A stretch of DNA of 54,558 nucleotides from Flavobacterium sp. (GTDB lineage Bacteria; Bacteroidota; Bacteroidia; Flavobacteriales; Flavobacteriaceae), in contig NZ_JAIXYH010000027.1 of assembly GCF_027490375.1 (NCBI RefSeq), positions 1 to 54,558 on the forward strand. Reading direction: 5' to 3'. Below the pieces are notes generated by a model. That model ran no database searches. It saw only the letters and a list, made by a program, of their open reading frames with translations, and was not told where the DNA came from. How positions within the stretch are numbered: position 1 is the stretch's first letter; each line of letters opens with the position of its first letter. The translations under genes were made by a program, and so were the position numbers. Below are positions 15,775 through 25,162 of this stretch, piece after piece.

Positions 15775-17544
15775 TTAAGCCGATTCTTTTTCCGAAAGTT
15801 GTTTTAAATACAGTTCGCGATAATAGCCGTTTTGTGCCAATAATTCTTCCGGAGTTCCGAACTGAATCATCTTTCCATCTTCCAAAACCAAGATTTTATC
15901 AGCGTTTTTCGCCGAACTAACCCGATGACTTACAATAAATGTGGTTCGGTTTTGAGAGAACTTTTTGAGATTATCTAAAATTTCTTCTTCCGTTTCGGTA
16001 TCCACAGCCGATAAACAATCGTCAAAAACTAAAATAGGCGAATTTTTAAGTAAAGCGCGTGCCAAAGACACCCGTTGTTTTTGTCCGCCCGATAAAGTTA
16101 TCCCGCGTTCTCCGAGCACCGTTTCGTATTGTTGTGCGAAATTTTCAATGTTTTCATGAACTGCAGCCATTTTTGCGGCTTGCACAATTTCTTCTTCCGA
16201 CGCCAATTCATTACCAAAACGTATATTATTGGCAATGGTATCTGAAAACAAAAAGGCATCTTGAGGAACAAAACCAATTTGACTTCGCAATTCTTGTAAG
16301 TTGTAATCTTTAATATTAATGGTATCCATTTTTATGGAACCCGTATCGGCATCATCCAAACGCGCAATTAAATTTAAAAGTGTCGATTTTCCGCTCCCTG
16401 TTTTCCCAAAAATTGCAAGAGTTTCCCCTGCTTTTACCTCGAAATTTAGTTCAGACAATGCTTGAATGTTGGTGTCTTCATAACGATAAGAAACCCGATC
16501 AAAGATGAAGGCGCCGTGCACTTCTTTTAAAGGTTGGTTGCCGCTTTTTAATTCCGATTCAATTTTCAAGAACTCGTTGATACGTTTTTGTGAGGCCGCA
16601 GCTTCTTGAACCATACTCGAAACCCAGCCTAAAGAGGCAACCGGCCAAGTGAGCATATTCACATACAAGATGAATTCGGCGATTTGCCCAATATGCATGA
16701 TGCCACCCGACTGATTGATATACATGAGTCCGCCGAAATAAATCACAATCAAGTTGCTAAATCCAATCAACGCTATCATCAGCGGCCCGAATAATGCGTT
16801 GGATTTTGCCAATTCCATAGCCTTTGTTTTACTTTCTGCTGAAAGCGCAATCACTTTTTGTTGCTGTTTCTTTTCGAGTGCATATGCTTTAACTACACGC
16901 AAACCTGAAAAAAGTTCCTGGGAAAAGCTCGATAAATTGGATAAGTTTTGCTGAAAAAAAGTACTGCGTTTGTTGATTTCGGTACTTAGTTTAAAGATGG
17001 CATACGAAAGAATAGGTAAGGGGAGCAGTGTGTACAAGGTTAAACGCGGAGAAACGGCATACATGTATCCGATAACGATGGCAAATCGGATGAAGGTATT
17101 TATCGTGTACATAACTGCTGGCCCTACATACATACGCACTTTTCCGACATCTTCACTAATTCGATTCATCAAATCGCCGGTACGATTTTGTTTGTAGAAT
17201 TGTTGCGATAATCGTGTGTATTGGACAAATACTTCATTTTTGAGATCGAACTCAATCAGTCGCGACATAACAATGAGCGTTTGTCGCATTAAAAACGTCA
17301 GCAATCCAGCTAGAAGTGTAGTGGCAATAATTAATAAAATGTTCTTGATGAGTTGTGATTGAACGAAATTAACATCGACTGTTTCGCTATTTTTTATGTA
17401 GTTTTCAATACTTGCAATAGAGTTGGATATTAATTTGGGTGTATATAGGTAGAAAATTTGGGCAACTATCGTGATTAAAATTCCGGTCAAAAATCGAATT
17501 TTATATTTTACGAAGTATTTATTCAGGTATTGTAATTCTTTCAT
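15775..17544 (-). CDS. MsbA-like ABC exporter (fused membrane and ATPase domains)
   Basis: The 589-residue half-transporter has about six membrane helices in residues 15-310. The nucleotide-binding domain (about 340-580) has Walker A GKTGSGKST, a Q-loop in IGFVPQDAFLFSD, signature LSGGQKQR, Walker B PILVFDDCLSAVD and switch histidine FIVSHR. It would work as a dimer in the inner membrane. Substrate prediction is not safe; lipid or drug export is typical for the family. It precedes the DUF3276 gene on the minus strand with a short gap. Confidence 0.92.
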   Translation of the reverse strand: MKELQYLNKYFVKYKIRFLTGILITIVAQIFYLYTPKLISNSIASIENYIKNSETVDVNFVQSQLIKNILLIIATTLLAGLLTFLMRQTLIVMSRLIEFDLKNEVFVQYTRLSQQFYKQNRTGDLMNRISEDVGKVRMYVGPAVMYTINTFIRFAIVIGYMYAVSPRLTLYTLLPLPILSYAIFKLSTEINKRSTFFQQNLSNLSSFSQELFSGLRVVKAYALEKKQQQKVIALSAESKTKAMELAKSNALFGPLMIALIGFSNLIVIYFGGLMYINQSGGIMHIGQIAEFILYVNMLTWPVASLGWVSSMVQEAAASQKRINEFLKIESELKSGNQPLKEVHGAFIFDRVSYRYEDTNIQALSELNFEVKAGETLAIFGKTGSGKSTLLNLIARLDDADTGSIKMDTINIKDYNLQELRSQIGFVPQDAFLFSDTIANNIRFGNELASEEEIVQAAKMAAVHENIENFAQQYETVLGERGITLSGGQKQRVSLARALLKNSPILVFDDCLSAVDTETEEEILDNLKKFSQNRTTFIVSHRVSSAKNADKILVLEDGKMIQFGTPEELLAQNGYYRELYLKQLSEKESA

Positions 17545-17689
17545 TGTTAAAGACAGACAGCTATAATATTTTTAATATTTTTGTTAAAAAATTGCATACT
17601 TTAAAAATTTAACCTTTTAAAAAATTCGTCAAAAAATTACGATTCCTTCAAAAAATACGCCTGCGCAAACGATGCAGTAAAAATATTCG

Positions 17690-17697
17690 TAAATTTG
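17690..17697 (+). promoter_or_regulatory. Candidate -7 box for the dehydrogenase gene
   Basis: TAAATTTG matches TAnnTTTG and lies 45 bases before the start codon. A -33 TTG is not evident. Confidence 0.5.
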
Positions 17698-17742
17698 CAG
17701 AGGCAAAAATGAAAAAGCCTTAATTTTTAATTTCTAAATCAA

Positions 17743-18846
17743 ATGGTTACAGAGGTATTAACACCAGCAGAACTTAGCAAAGTCGATCCAGTATTTGGTC
17801 AATTGTCGTTTGACAACCATGAACAAATCGTTTTTTGCAATGACAAAGATACAGGTTTGAAAGCAATAATAGGCATTCATAATACGGTTCTTGGTCCAGC
17901 TCTTGGTGGTACCCGAATGTGGAAGTATAATAATGAGTGGGAAGCGTTGAACGATGTTTTGCGCTTATCGCGAGGAATGACATACAAGTCGGCCGTAACG
18001 GGTTTGAATCTGGGTGGTGGAAAAGCGGTTATTATTGGCGACAGTAAAATCGATAAGACACCAGAGATGATAATCAAGTTTGGTCAGTACGTAAACAGCT
18101 TATCAGGTAAGTACATTACTGCAGAAGACGTAGGTACAACGACTGCAGATATGGATTTAATTCGCGACGTAACATCCTTTGTTACTGGCGTTTCAGAATC
18201 AAGAGGTGGTTCTGGAAATCCTTCTCCGGTGACCGCTTACGGTGTTTTTATGGGAATGAAAGCGGCGGCTAAATACAAATTCGGAAGTGATAACTTAGAA
18301 GGTAAAAAAGTATTAGTGCAAGGTGCTGGCCATGTAGGTGAAACTTTGGTTTCTCATTTAGCTAAAGAAGGTGCCGATGTGTATATTTTTGATATTCATG
18401 AGGATAAAACACAAGCTGTAGCTCAAAAATATGGAGCAAAAGTCTTTACTGGCGATGTTTACAGTGCCGATGTTGATATTTACGCGCCTTGTGCTTTAGG
18501 AGCAACCATCAACGATGAGACCATTCATACGCTAAAAGCAAAAGTTATTGCTGGTGCGGCTAATAATCAGTTGGCTATCGAGCAAATTCACGGCGTTTTA
18601 TTGCAGGAAAAAGGTATTGCTTATGCGCCAGATTTCCTGATTAACGCTGGCGGAATCATTAATGTGTATGCAGAAATCGTTGGTTATGACAAGGCAGAGG
18701 CATTAAGACGTACCGAGAACATCTATAATACAACCTTGGAAATCTTCGCTTTAGCCGACCAGAATAAAATCACGACGCACCAAGCAGCAATGGCAATTGC
18801 TGAGCGCCGAATTGCTGAAAGAAAATTGCAAAACAGTTCAAAATAA
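17743..18846 (+). CDS. Leucine/Glu/Phe/Val-type amino acid dehydrogenase
   Basis: This NAD-dependent oxidative deaminase has 367 residues. The dimerisation/catalytic half has GPALGGTRMW near 51-60, with the catalytic lysines K82 (MTYKSA) and K94 (GGGKAV). The Rossmann half has VLVQGAGHVGETL near 191-203, an acidic residue in IFDIHED, and AGAANNQL. This organisation fits leucine dehydrogenase and its branched-chain relatives better than hexameric glutamate dehydrogenase. It would link branched-chain amino acid and keto acid pools. A hairpin terminator follows the stop. Confidence 0.9.
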   Translation: MVTEVLTPAELSKVDPVFGQLSFDNHEQIVFCNDKDTGLKAIIGIHNTVLGPALGGTRMWKYNNEWEALNDVLRLSRGMTYKSAVTGLNLGGGKAVIIGDSKIDKTPEMIIKFGQYVNSLSGKYITAEDVGTTTADMDLIRDVTSFVTGVSESRGGSGNPSPVTAYGVFMGMKAAAKYKFGSDNLEGKKVLVQGAGHVGETLVSHLAKEGADVYIFDIHEDKTQAVAQKYGAKVFTGDVYSADVDIYAPCALGATINDETIHTLKAKVIAGAANNQLAIEQIHGVLLQEKGIAYAPDFLINAGGIINVYAEIVGYDKAEALRRTENIYNTTLEIFALADQNKITTHQAAMAIAERRIAERKLQNSSK

Positions 18847-18880
18847 TCCTTTCAAAGTTTAAAGGATATCTTATTTTTGC

Positions 18881-18916
18881 GGGCGAAAGTGATCAACACT
18901 TTCGCCCAATTTTTTT
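18881..18916 (+). terminator. Perfect-stem terminator before nusB
   Basis: GGGCGAAAGTG and CACTTTCGCCC form an 11-bp perfect stem around a 5-base loop. A T-rich tail to 18916 follows. It ends the dehydrogenase transcript. A TATTTTTG box at 18872-18879 overlaps its 5' side and could be the nusB promoter, in which case the hairpin would lie in the nusB leader. Confidence 0.75.
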
Positions 18917-18928
18917 AAAGTTCTTACC

Positions 18929-19876
18929 GTGCTAAACAGACGACATATCCGCGTAAAAGTGATGCAATCTATTTTCGCCATGCATCAAACACAATCCGAC
19001 CGTATCGATTCTCAGGAGAAATTCCTCGAAAATAGTCTACGGGTTTTGCACGACCTCTACCTTTTAATGCTTTCTGCCTTGATTGAGGTTCATAAAACGG
19101 AGGAACGCTTTTTGGAAAAATCGGCACAAAAGCACTTAGCAACTGCCGCAGAGAAAAATCCGAACAAACGTTTTATCGAGAATCCCATTTTAATTGCACT
19201 TTCTGAAAGTACCGATTTAAATAAGCAAATTGCAGAACGTAAACTCAATAATTGGGATCTTCACAGCGATTACATTAATCTAATGCTTACGGAGCTGAAG
19301 TCGTCTGATGTTTATCAAAATTACATGAGCTTGGAAACAGTAGATTTTGAAGCGCACAAAGATTTGGTTGCTTTTTTATTCGCAGATATTGTAGTGCCTA
19401 ACGACAAAGTTTACGAATATCTCGAAGATTTTAAAATGACTTGGGCCGACGACTTTCCCGTGGTCAATACTCATATTCTTAAAGAATTGAAAGCTTTAAA
19501 ACCGACTGTGCTTACCAACGGCTTCAAGGTGTCGAAGTTATACAAGATGCAAGAAGACGAGAGTTTTGGTGTGGAATTATTTCGAAAGACGATCCTTAAC
19601 GAGAAGCAATTCTATAAGTTTTATGAAAACAAAACGCCGAATTGGGATATAGACCGTATTGCTGAAGTCGACGTAATATTGCTAAACATGGCTATTTGTG
19701 AACTTACCAAATTTCCATCGATTCCTGTGAAAGTAACTTTAAATGAATACGTCGAAATTGCTAAAGAATACTCTACTCCAAACAGCAGTAAATTCATCAA
19801 TGGTGTTCTCGATGCTTTAGTTCAAGAATTTAAAACTTCAAATCAATTACCAAAAACCGGACGCGGATTACTATGA
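18929..19876 (+). CDS. nusB: Transcription antitermination factor NusB, extended form
   Basis: The start is a GTG, giving the characteristic N-terminus MLNRRHIRVKVMQSIFA. The C-terminal third carries NusB signatures (RIAEVDVILLNMAICEL, PVKVTLNEYVEIAKEYSTPNSSKFINGVLDAL). At 315 residues it is about twice the length of the proteobacterial protein. The extra 150 residues lie between the first helix and the NusB core, a form I recognise from Bacteroidota. NusB acts with NusE (ribosomal protein S10) on boxA during rRNA antitermination. It overlaps the next gene by ATGA, so the two are translationally coupled. Confidence 0.92.
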   Translation: MLNRRHIRVKVMQSIFAMHQTQSDRIDSQEKFLENSLRVLHDLYLLMLSALIEVHKTEERFLEKSAQKHLATAAEKNPNKRFIENPILIALSESTDLNKQIAERKLNNWDLHSDYINLMLTELKSSDVYQNYMSLETVDFEAHKDLVAFLFADIVVPNDKVYEYLEDFKMTWADDFPVVNTHILKELKALKPTVLTNGFKVSKLYKMQEDESFGVELFRKTILNEKQFYKFYENKTPNWDIDRIAEVDVILLNMAICELTKFPSIPVKVTLNEYVEIAKEYSTPNSSKFINGVLDALVQEFKTSNQLPKTGRGLL

Positions 19877-20325
19877 AAAAAATCGTTTTAGCAAGTATTT
19901 TCCTTGCTTCACTTGCGGCTTGTTCCAACAAACCAGAGGTCGCAGAAATGAAATTTGAAACAGAGGTCGTAAAAGTTGATACGATTAGCCAAGGTGATGT
20001 TATTGATACTGCCTTTGTTTTCACCAACACCGGAAATGCAGATTTAGTAATTAAATCGGCGAAGGCCTCATGTGGTTGTACGGTAGCCGACTATCCCAAA
20101 GAACCCGTTGCTCCTGGTGAAACTGCAAAAATATCAGCTAAGTTTAACAGCGCAGGAAAAAGGGGAGAAGTTAAAAAAACGATTACGATCGAATCGAATA
20201 CCGCTAAACCTTTTACCTTTTTGAAAATTGAAACTTTCATTAAAACTCCCAAAGCTTCAATTTCATCAGGAATAGGTGCATCACAAAGCAAACCAAGAAA
20301 CAATCTTAAAATTACAAAACCTTAA
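19873..20325 (+). CDS. DUF1573 lipoprotein
   Basis: The 150-residue protein has a lipobox SLAAC with Cys at 17. One DUF1573 domain (about 30-125) follows, with the hallmark FVFTNTGNADLVI, then ASCGCTVADYPKEPVAPGE, then GEVKKTITIESNT. The fold is an immunoglobulin-like sandwich often found in Bacteroidota envelope proteins. It is probably a periplasmic or outer-membrane lipoprotein of unknown role. It starts inside the nusB stop codon and is followed after 12 bases by yajC, so it belongs to the same transcript. Confidence 0.9.
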   Translation: MKKIVLASIFLASLAACSNKPEVAEMKFETEVVKVDTISQGDVIDTAFVFTNTGNADLVIKSAKASCGCTVADYPKEPVAPGETAKISAKFNSAGKRGEVKKTITIESNTAKPFTFLKIETFIKTPKASISSGIGASQSKPRNNLKITKP

Positions 20326-20337
20326 ACCACTTAAATA

Positions 20338-20613
20338 ATGGACAAACTAGTTAGTATTCTTCCTTATATTTTGATGATCGGCGTATTTTATTTTTTAATG
20401 ATTCGCCCACAACAGAAACGCGCTAAAGCCGAACGCGAATTTGAAAGCAATTTAAAAGTAGGCGATCGTATCATTACTAAAAGTGGAATACATGGTAAAA
20501 TCGCAGAACTAGCTGAAACAACTGTTGTTGTAGAAACTATGTCAGGAAAATTGAAAATGGAACGCTCTGCAATTTCATTGGAGTTGTCTAAAGCGCTTCA
20601 AGCCAAAAAATAA
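20338..20613 (+). CDS. yajC: Preprotein translocase accessory subunit YajC
   Basis: The 91-residue protein has one N-terminal membrane helix (about 5-22, ILPYILMIGVFYFLMIRPQQKR). A small cytoplasmic domain follows (VGDRIITKSGIHGKIAEL). The RPQQKR junction is diagnostic. YajC associates with SecDF in the inner membrane. It is the last gene of the nusB-DUF1573-yajC group. Confidence 0.95.
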   Translation: MDKLVSILPYILMIGVFYFLMIRPQQKRAKAEREFESNLKVGDRIITKSGIHGKIAELAETTVVVETMSGKLKMERSAISLELSKALQAKK

Positions 20614-20639
20614 AAACGGCATTCTAATCGGCTGTTGAA

Positions 20640-20815
20640 GAACAGCGATTTGAAAAAGTACTATATCGCGAGCATGATCTTGTGACTGTTGGAGTTTATT
20701 TCTTTTGTGGAAATAGTTCTAAAACCGTCGGCCAAGAAAATGCTCGCGACTATTCATTTTAAAGAAATGAAACGCCTTTTATACTTGAAACAATTTTGAG
20801 CTTATTTCAAAGAAG
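20640..20815. other. Non-coding segment with long inverted repeats
   Basis: Between convergent yajC and a DUF1801 gene, TCGCGAGCAT (20666-20675) pairs perfectly with ATGCTCGCGA (20740-20749). The helix continues inward through TCTTG/CAAGA and outward imperfectly. A second stem-loop follows (AAACGC near 20770 with GCGTTT near 20817, enclosing TTGAAA/TTTCAA). It has no sequence match to elements A and B. It could be a bidirectional terminator, a structured RNA or a mobile palindrome. Confidence 0.5.
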
Positions 20816-20821
20816 TAGCGT

Positions 20822-21163
20822 TTAAATCGATTTCTGTTTTGTTTTTGCGTTCTCAATGGCTTCGAAAACGTATGCCATCACGGTATTTTTATCTAGTTCA
20901 GCTATATCGGTGAAACGCCATTGTCTTAAAAACTTTGTTTTTCCTTCTTGAGCATTCACTAAAACTTCCTGATGATCTGCAAGCAAGTGTCCTTCAAAAA
21001 ACCAGATCGCGAAAAAGTTCTTGAATCCAGCAATTCCTAGTACATTTCTCTTCCCAACAGAATATACGTCGCTTCCCCACTTAATGTTGTGTTGCATTTC
21101 TGTTTCAGAAAACCACTGATTCAAAAGCGCTATTTCTGCTGTCCAACGATTTACCTTATCCAA
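20822..21163 (-). CDS. DUF1801-family protein
   Basis: The 113-residue protein has the DUF1801 core. An N-terminal helix pair is followed by HNIKWGSDVYSVGKRNVLGIAGFKNFFAIWFFEGHLLADHQEVL, where the KWG and GFK-FF-FF patterns are typical. The fold resembles iron-chaperone/YdhG-like proteins, with no established activity. It lacks the C-terminal extension seen in longer YdeI-like members. It begins 8 bases after the pepT stop on the same strand, so it is probably co-transcribed with the peptidase. Confidence 0.75.
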   Translation of the reverse strand: MDKVNRWTAEIALLNQWFSETEMQHNIKWGSDVYSVGKRNVLGIAGFKNFFAIWFFEGHLLADHQEVLVNAQEGKTKFLRQWRFTDIAELDKNTVMAYVFEAIENAKTKQKSI

Positions 21164-21171
21164 ATCTGAAC

Positions 21172-22461
21172 CTACTTTTTCTGCTTTGCCGTTTTTTTCT
21201 GCTTTTTTCCTACAACTGTGAAGTCGGTGGCAGCTGTGAGTTCCGCAATTCGAATAATAACGTCAACGGCTTTTTGCATACTTTCTACCGGTACATACTC
21301 GTATTTTCCGTGGAAATTATGTCCACCTGCAAAGATATTCGGGCAAGGTAATCCCATATACGATAGTCGGCAACCATCTGTTCCTCCTCGAATTGGTTTG
21401 ATGATTGGTTTGATACCTAGATCTTTCATGGCTTGTTCGGCTAAATCGACAATAAACATCACTGGTTCAACCTTTTCACGCATATTGTAATATTGATCGC
21501 GAATCTCACAACTTACAATTTCATCGCCAAATTGCTTTTTGTACTTTTTGTTCAGTTTTTTAGCTAAATCGTGAACAAACTCTTTGCGTCTCACAAATTT
21601 CTTGTAGCTGTGATCGCGAATAATTAGTTCAACAACGCTCTCTTCAATACTTCCATGCAAATGGTGAACATGATAAAATCCTTCGTAACCTTTAGTGGTT
21701 TCTGGAGTTTCATCTTTAGGTAAGTCGGCAATAAAATGCGCAGCCAAAGTCATGGCATTAATCATTTTTCCTTTTGCATAGCCTGGGTGTACACTTTTTC
21801 CTTTAAAGACAAGTTTTGCTGAAGCTGCATTGAAATTCTCGTATTCCAACTCACCAGTCTCACTGCCGTCCATGGTATAAGCCCATTGTGCACCGAATTT
21901 CTTCACATCAAAAAAGTCGGCACCACGACCAATTTCCTCATCAGGCGTAAAACAAACGCGAATTTTTCCGTGCTTTATGTCAGGATTTTGAATTAGGTAT
22001 TCCATAGCCGAAACGATCTCAGTAATTCCGGCTTTATCGTCGGCGCCTAGTAAAGTAGTTCCGTTTGTGGTTATCAGCGTTTGTCCTTTGTACTTCAATA
22101 AATCTTTGAAATACGAGGGCGAAAGAACGATATTTTGGTCGGCATTAAGTAAAATATCCGAACCGTCGTAATTGTGAACTATCTGTGGTTTCACATTTGT
22201 TCCCGTGAAATCAGGAGTTGTATCGTAATGTGAAACAAAACCAATGGTTGGAACTTCGTGTTCAACATTGGAAGGAAGCGTTGCCATTACATAACCTTTG
22301 TGATCCTTCGTAACATCCGACATTCCGATGGCTTTCAATTCTTTAACCAATAAACGCGCTAAGTCGAGCTGTTTTTTGGTGCTTGGAACTGTATTTGATG
22401 CGGCATCAGATTGTGTATCGATGGTAACGTAGGATATAAAACGGTCTATTAAATGTTGCAT
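21172..22461 (-). CDS. pepT: Peptidase T (tripeptide aminopeptidase)
   Basis: The 429-residue cytoplasmic M20B metallopeptidase has metal ligands visible in [12 protein letters not shown] (His), [10 protein letters not shown] (bridging Asp), [13 protein letters not shown] (catalytic Glu and ligand), [12 protein letters not shown] and [10 protein letters not shown]. It removes N-terminal residues from tripeptides. Length fits PepT. A Lys-rich tail ([11 protein letters not shown]) extends the C-terminus. It leads a short minus-strand pair with the DUF1801 gene. Confidence 0.95.
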   Translation of the reverse strand: MQHLIDRFISYVTIDTQSDAASNTVPSTKKQLDLARLLVKELKAIGMSDVTKDHKGYVMATLPSNVEHEVPTIGFVSHYDTTPDFTGTNVKPQIVHNYDGSDILLNADQNIVLSPSYFKDLLKYKGQTLITTNGTTLLGADDKAGITEIVSAMEYLIQNPDIKHGKIRVCFTPDEEIGRGADFFDVKKFGAQWAYTMDGSETGELEYENFNAASAKLVFKGKSVHPGYAKGKMINAMTLAAHFIADLPKDETPETTKGYEGFYHVHHLHGSIEESVVELIIRDHSYKKFVRRKEFVHDLAKKLNKKYKKQFGDEIVSCEIRDQYYNMREKVEPVMFIVDLAEQAMKDLGIKPIIKPIRGGTDGCRLSYMGLPCPNIFAGGHNFHGKYEYVPVESMQKAVDVIIRIAELTAATDFTVVGKKQKKTAKQKK

Positions 22462-22581
22462 AATTTGTGAATTTCAACCCAAAGATAAACAGGGAAAGCC
22501 GTTTTTCAATGTTAAGAATTTCAAAGTATGCGCGAGTTTTAAGAAAAACTACCGCTTTTAGATTGAAGAAAAGAAACGAAC

Positions 22582-23703
22582 TTAGTATGTAACGTATTCT
22601 GTAATTTCCAATCCATAGCCAATCATACCCACACGTTTACTTTGTTGCGTATTGGTAATCATGCGAATTTTAGTGATATCTAGGTCGTGTAAAATCTGCG
22701 CTCCGATACCGAAATCTTTATTATCAATAATAATTCGAGGTGCTTTCAACTCGCCTTGGCTTTGAAGTTGGCGCAATTCTGCGAGTCGGTTTAACATATT
22801 AACCGCCGTCATATCTTGATTGATGAAAACTACAGCTCCTTTACCTTCCTGGTTGATCACGCGAAACATGTCATCGAGTTTTTCCTCGGCATTGTGCGTT
22901 AAGGTTCCGAGTAAGTCGTTATTAACTTGACTTGAATTTATCCGCGTAAGTACTTCGTCGCCGGCATTCCAAGTTCCTAACGTAAGTGCAATATGTACTT
23001 GCTTGTTGGTCGTTTGCTGGTAGGCACGTAAGCGGTAATTTCCAAAACGGGTTTGAATTTCGAAATCTTCTTTTTTCGAAATCAAACTATCATGCTGCAT
23101 GCGGTATGCCACTAAATCTTCGATTGAAACCAATTTCAAATCGAATTTCTTTGCCACCTCTACGAGTTGTGGTAGGCGCGACATTGTACCGTCTTCGTTC
23201 ATGATTTCGCATATAACGCCCGCGGGTTTAAAACCAGCTAGTCGTGCGAAATCGATAGCTGCTTCTGTGTGTCCGGTTCTTCGCAAAACACCACCTTGTT
23301 TAGCCACTAGTGGAAAAATATGTCCTGGACGTGCTAAATCAAATGGTTTTGTAGCTGGGTCAACTAGCGCTAAGATTGTTTTTGCTCGGTCGGCAGCTGA
23401 AATGCCAGTTGTTACGCCATGTCCTTTTAAATCAACCGATACGGTAAACGCGGTTTCTAAATGGTCGGTATTGTTAGCAACCATCGCACGTAGATCAAGT
23501 TCTTTGCAGCGCGATTCGCTCAAGGGAGCACAAATCAAACCTCTTCCATGTGTAGCCATGAAGTTGATCATTTCGGGCGTCACCTTTTCTGCAGCAGCAA
23601 GAAAGTCGCCTTCATTTTCCCGATCAGCATCGTCAACAACAATTATAACTTTTCCTTGTCGGATGTCTTCAATGGCTTCTTCTATGGTATTGAGTACAAT
23701 CAT
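22582..23703 (-). CDS. ribB: DHBP synthase with degenerate GTP cyclohydrolase II domain (RibBX-like)
   Basis: Residues 1-200 are a complete 3,4-dihydroxy-2-butanone-4-phosphate synthase (VVDDADRENEGDF, MATHGRGLICAPL, GHTEAAIDFARLAG). This makes one of the two riboflavin precursors. Residues about 210-373 align with GTP cyclohydrolase II (DFGIGAQILHDL, GYGLEITEYV). However, the usual zinc-cysteine region reads RINSSQVNNDLLGTL, and no cysteine occurs anywhere in this half. The domain therefore cannot bind the catalytic zinc and is probably inactive or regulatory. It is the last gene of the tpx-dgkA-ftsK-lolA-lpt operon, 7 bases after the permease. Confidence 0.9.
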   Translation of the reverse strand: MIVLNTIEEAIEDIRQGKVIIVVDDADRENEGDFLAAAEKVTPEMINFMATHGRGLICAPLSESRCKELDLRAMVANNTDHLETAFTVSVDLKGHGVTTGISAADRAKTILALVDPATKPFDLARPGHIFPLVAKQGGVLRRTGHTEAAIDFARLAGFKPAGVICEIMNEDGTMSRLPQLVEVAKKFDLKLVSIEDLVAYRMQHDSLISKKEDFEIQTRFGNYRLRAYQQTTNKQVHIALTLGTWNAGDEVLTRINSSQVNNDLLGTLTHNAEEKLDDMFRVINQEGKGAVVFINQDMTAVNMLNRLAELRQLQSQGELKAPRIIIDNKDFGIGAQILHDLDITKIRMITNTQQSKRVGMIGYGLEITEYVTY

Positions 23704-23710
23704 AACTGAA

Positions 23711-25153
23711 TTAGTTGGCAGATTTTTTTTGAAATATTCGTTGAAAAAAGGAGTTTATTCCGTCGAAGTTAATGAGTCCGGTATCGTTTGTTGCACGATA
23801 TGTTAGCGATAAGGCTAAAGGTGTAAGAATGATCGACGACAACCACGATCCTAAAAATGGTGGCAAGCCGTCTTCTTGCGCAATTTTCTTTCCAAATGTA
23901 TTAGTGAAGTGGAAAATAATAAAAATCAAGATTGCGAAAACGATCGGCAATCCAAAACCACCTTTTCTGATAATAGCTCCCAAGGGCGCTCCAATAAAGA
24001 ACATCAGTATGCACGCATAGGCGATTACAAACTTGTCGAAGATTGATAACCAATGCGAATTGATGTTTTTTTGTTTGTACGAAAATTCGTCAGATGATCC
24101 GGAAATAGAGAACTGAATACTTGAAACTGTACCTAAAGCATTGTCTAATATTCTGATTTTCTCTACATTAGTTAACTTATCAAACACTTTTAAGGAAGCA
24201 GATACTTTTGGTGAAGCACTTGATTTGTTCAAAGTGTCGGGCATTTTTACTACTTCCTGCTTTGGTTTGTATTTAATATTGTCGGCAAATGATTTCTTTT
24301 CCTTACTGATGTCTTTTCGAAGTGAATCTAAAGCATAATTTAGTTCACCAATCGTTAACATGGCGCTGGAGTTGTTGATGTTTGCTTCGTTAACATCAAC
24401 TTTATTCAGTTTAGTTAAGTCGATGTTTATGTTATACTGTTTGAATGAAGTTTTTGTAAACGGAAGCTTTTGTCGCTCTTCGTATTTTTTAGGAATAATA
24501 TCTTCGTATTGAATTCCGTCGTACAGCGCTAATTGTAGCGTATTCGAATTTTCACTCGAAAGCAGTTTTCCTCGTTTTGCTTTAATAACGGTAGTATTTG
24601 AAATCGAATTCTGACTGCTTTTATGGATCGTAACGCCAGTTAAATCGTTGCCTTTTTCTCCACTTTTCTTGTCTACTTTAATATTGAAAGAACCGATTTC
24701 GCTAAACTGTCCTTCCGAAATAGCCATGGCTGGTTTAACTTGCGCAATGTTACTTTTGAAATTCAAAAAGCGGTATTGCGAGTAAGGGATTACGTTATTG
24801 GCAAACAAAAAGGCGAGTCCGCTGAGCAAAAAGATAAAAACCATCAAACTGCGCATCGCGCGTTGCAAAGATACGCCAGCCGATTTCATTGCGGCGAATT
24901 CGTAGTTTTCTGACAAATTTCCGAAAGTCATGATCGAAGCCAGCAATATCGATAGCGGTAAAGCCATAGGAACAATGCTCGGCATGAAAAAGACCATGAA
25001 TTTTAAAATAGACGTGGCATCAAGATCTTTCCCCGCAAGGTCGGAAATAAACAACCAAACACCTTGGAGAATAAAAACAAAAAACAGAATGAGAAATACC
25101 GAAATGAATGTTCGAAGAAATGATATCAGTATGTACCGGTCCAGTATTTTCAC
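23711..25153 (-). CDS. LptF/LptG-family permease
   Basis: The 480-residue protein has the YjgP/YjgQ topology: three N-terminal helices (10-35, 53-75, 98-118), a large periplasmic region (about 120-370), and three C-terminal helices (about 375-455). Signatures are KILDRYILISFLRTF and ENYEFAAMKSAGVS. It is the membrane part of the LptBFG transporter that extracts lipopolysaccharide from the inner membrane. The periplasmic part is longer than in E. coli and holds a Lys/Ser-rich insert. Whether it is LptF or LptG is not decided here. It follows lolA closely. Confidence 0.88.
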   Translation of the reverse strand: MKILDRYILISFLRTFISVFLILFFVFILQGVWLFISDLAGKDLDATSILKFMVFFMPSIVPMALPLSILLASIMTFGNLSENYEFAAMKSAGVSLQRAMRSLMVFIFLLSGLAFLFANNVIPYSQYRFLNFKSNIAQVKPAMAISEGQFSEIGSFNIKVDKKSGEKGNDLTGVTIHKSSQNSISNTTVIKAKRGKLLSSENSNTLQLALYDGIQYEDIIPKKYEERQKLPFTKTSFKQYNINIDLTKLNKVDVNEANINNSSAMLTIGELNYALDSLRKDISKEKKSFADNIKYKPKQEVVKMPDTLNKSSASPKVSASLKVFDKLTNVEKIRILDNALGTVSSIQFSISGSSDEFSYKQKNINSHWLSIFDKFVIAYACILMFFIGAPLGAIIRKGGFGLPIVFAILIFIIFHFTNTFGKKIAQEDGLPPFLGSWLSSIILTPLALSLTYRATNDTGLINFDGINSFFQRIFQKKSAN

Positions 25154-25162
25154 TGCTCTTGG

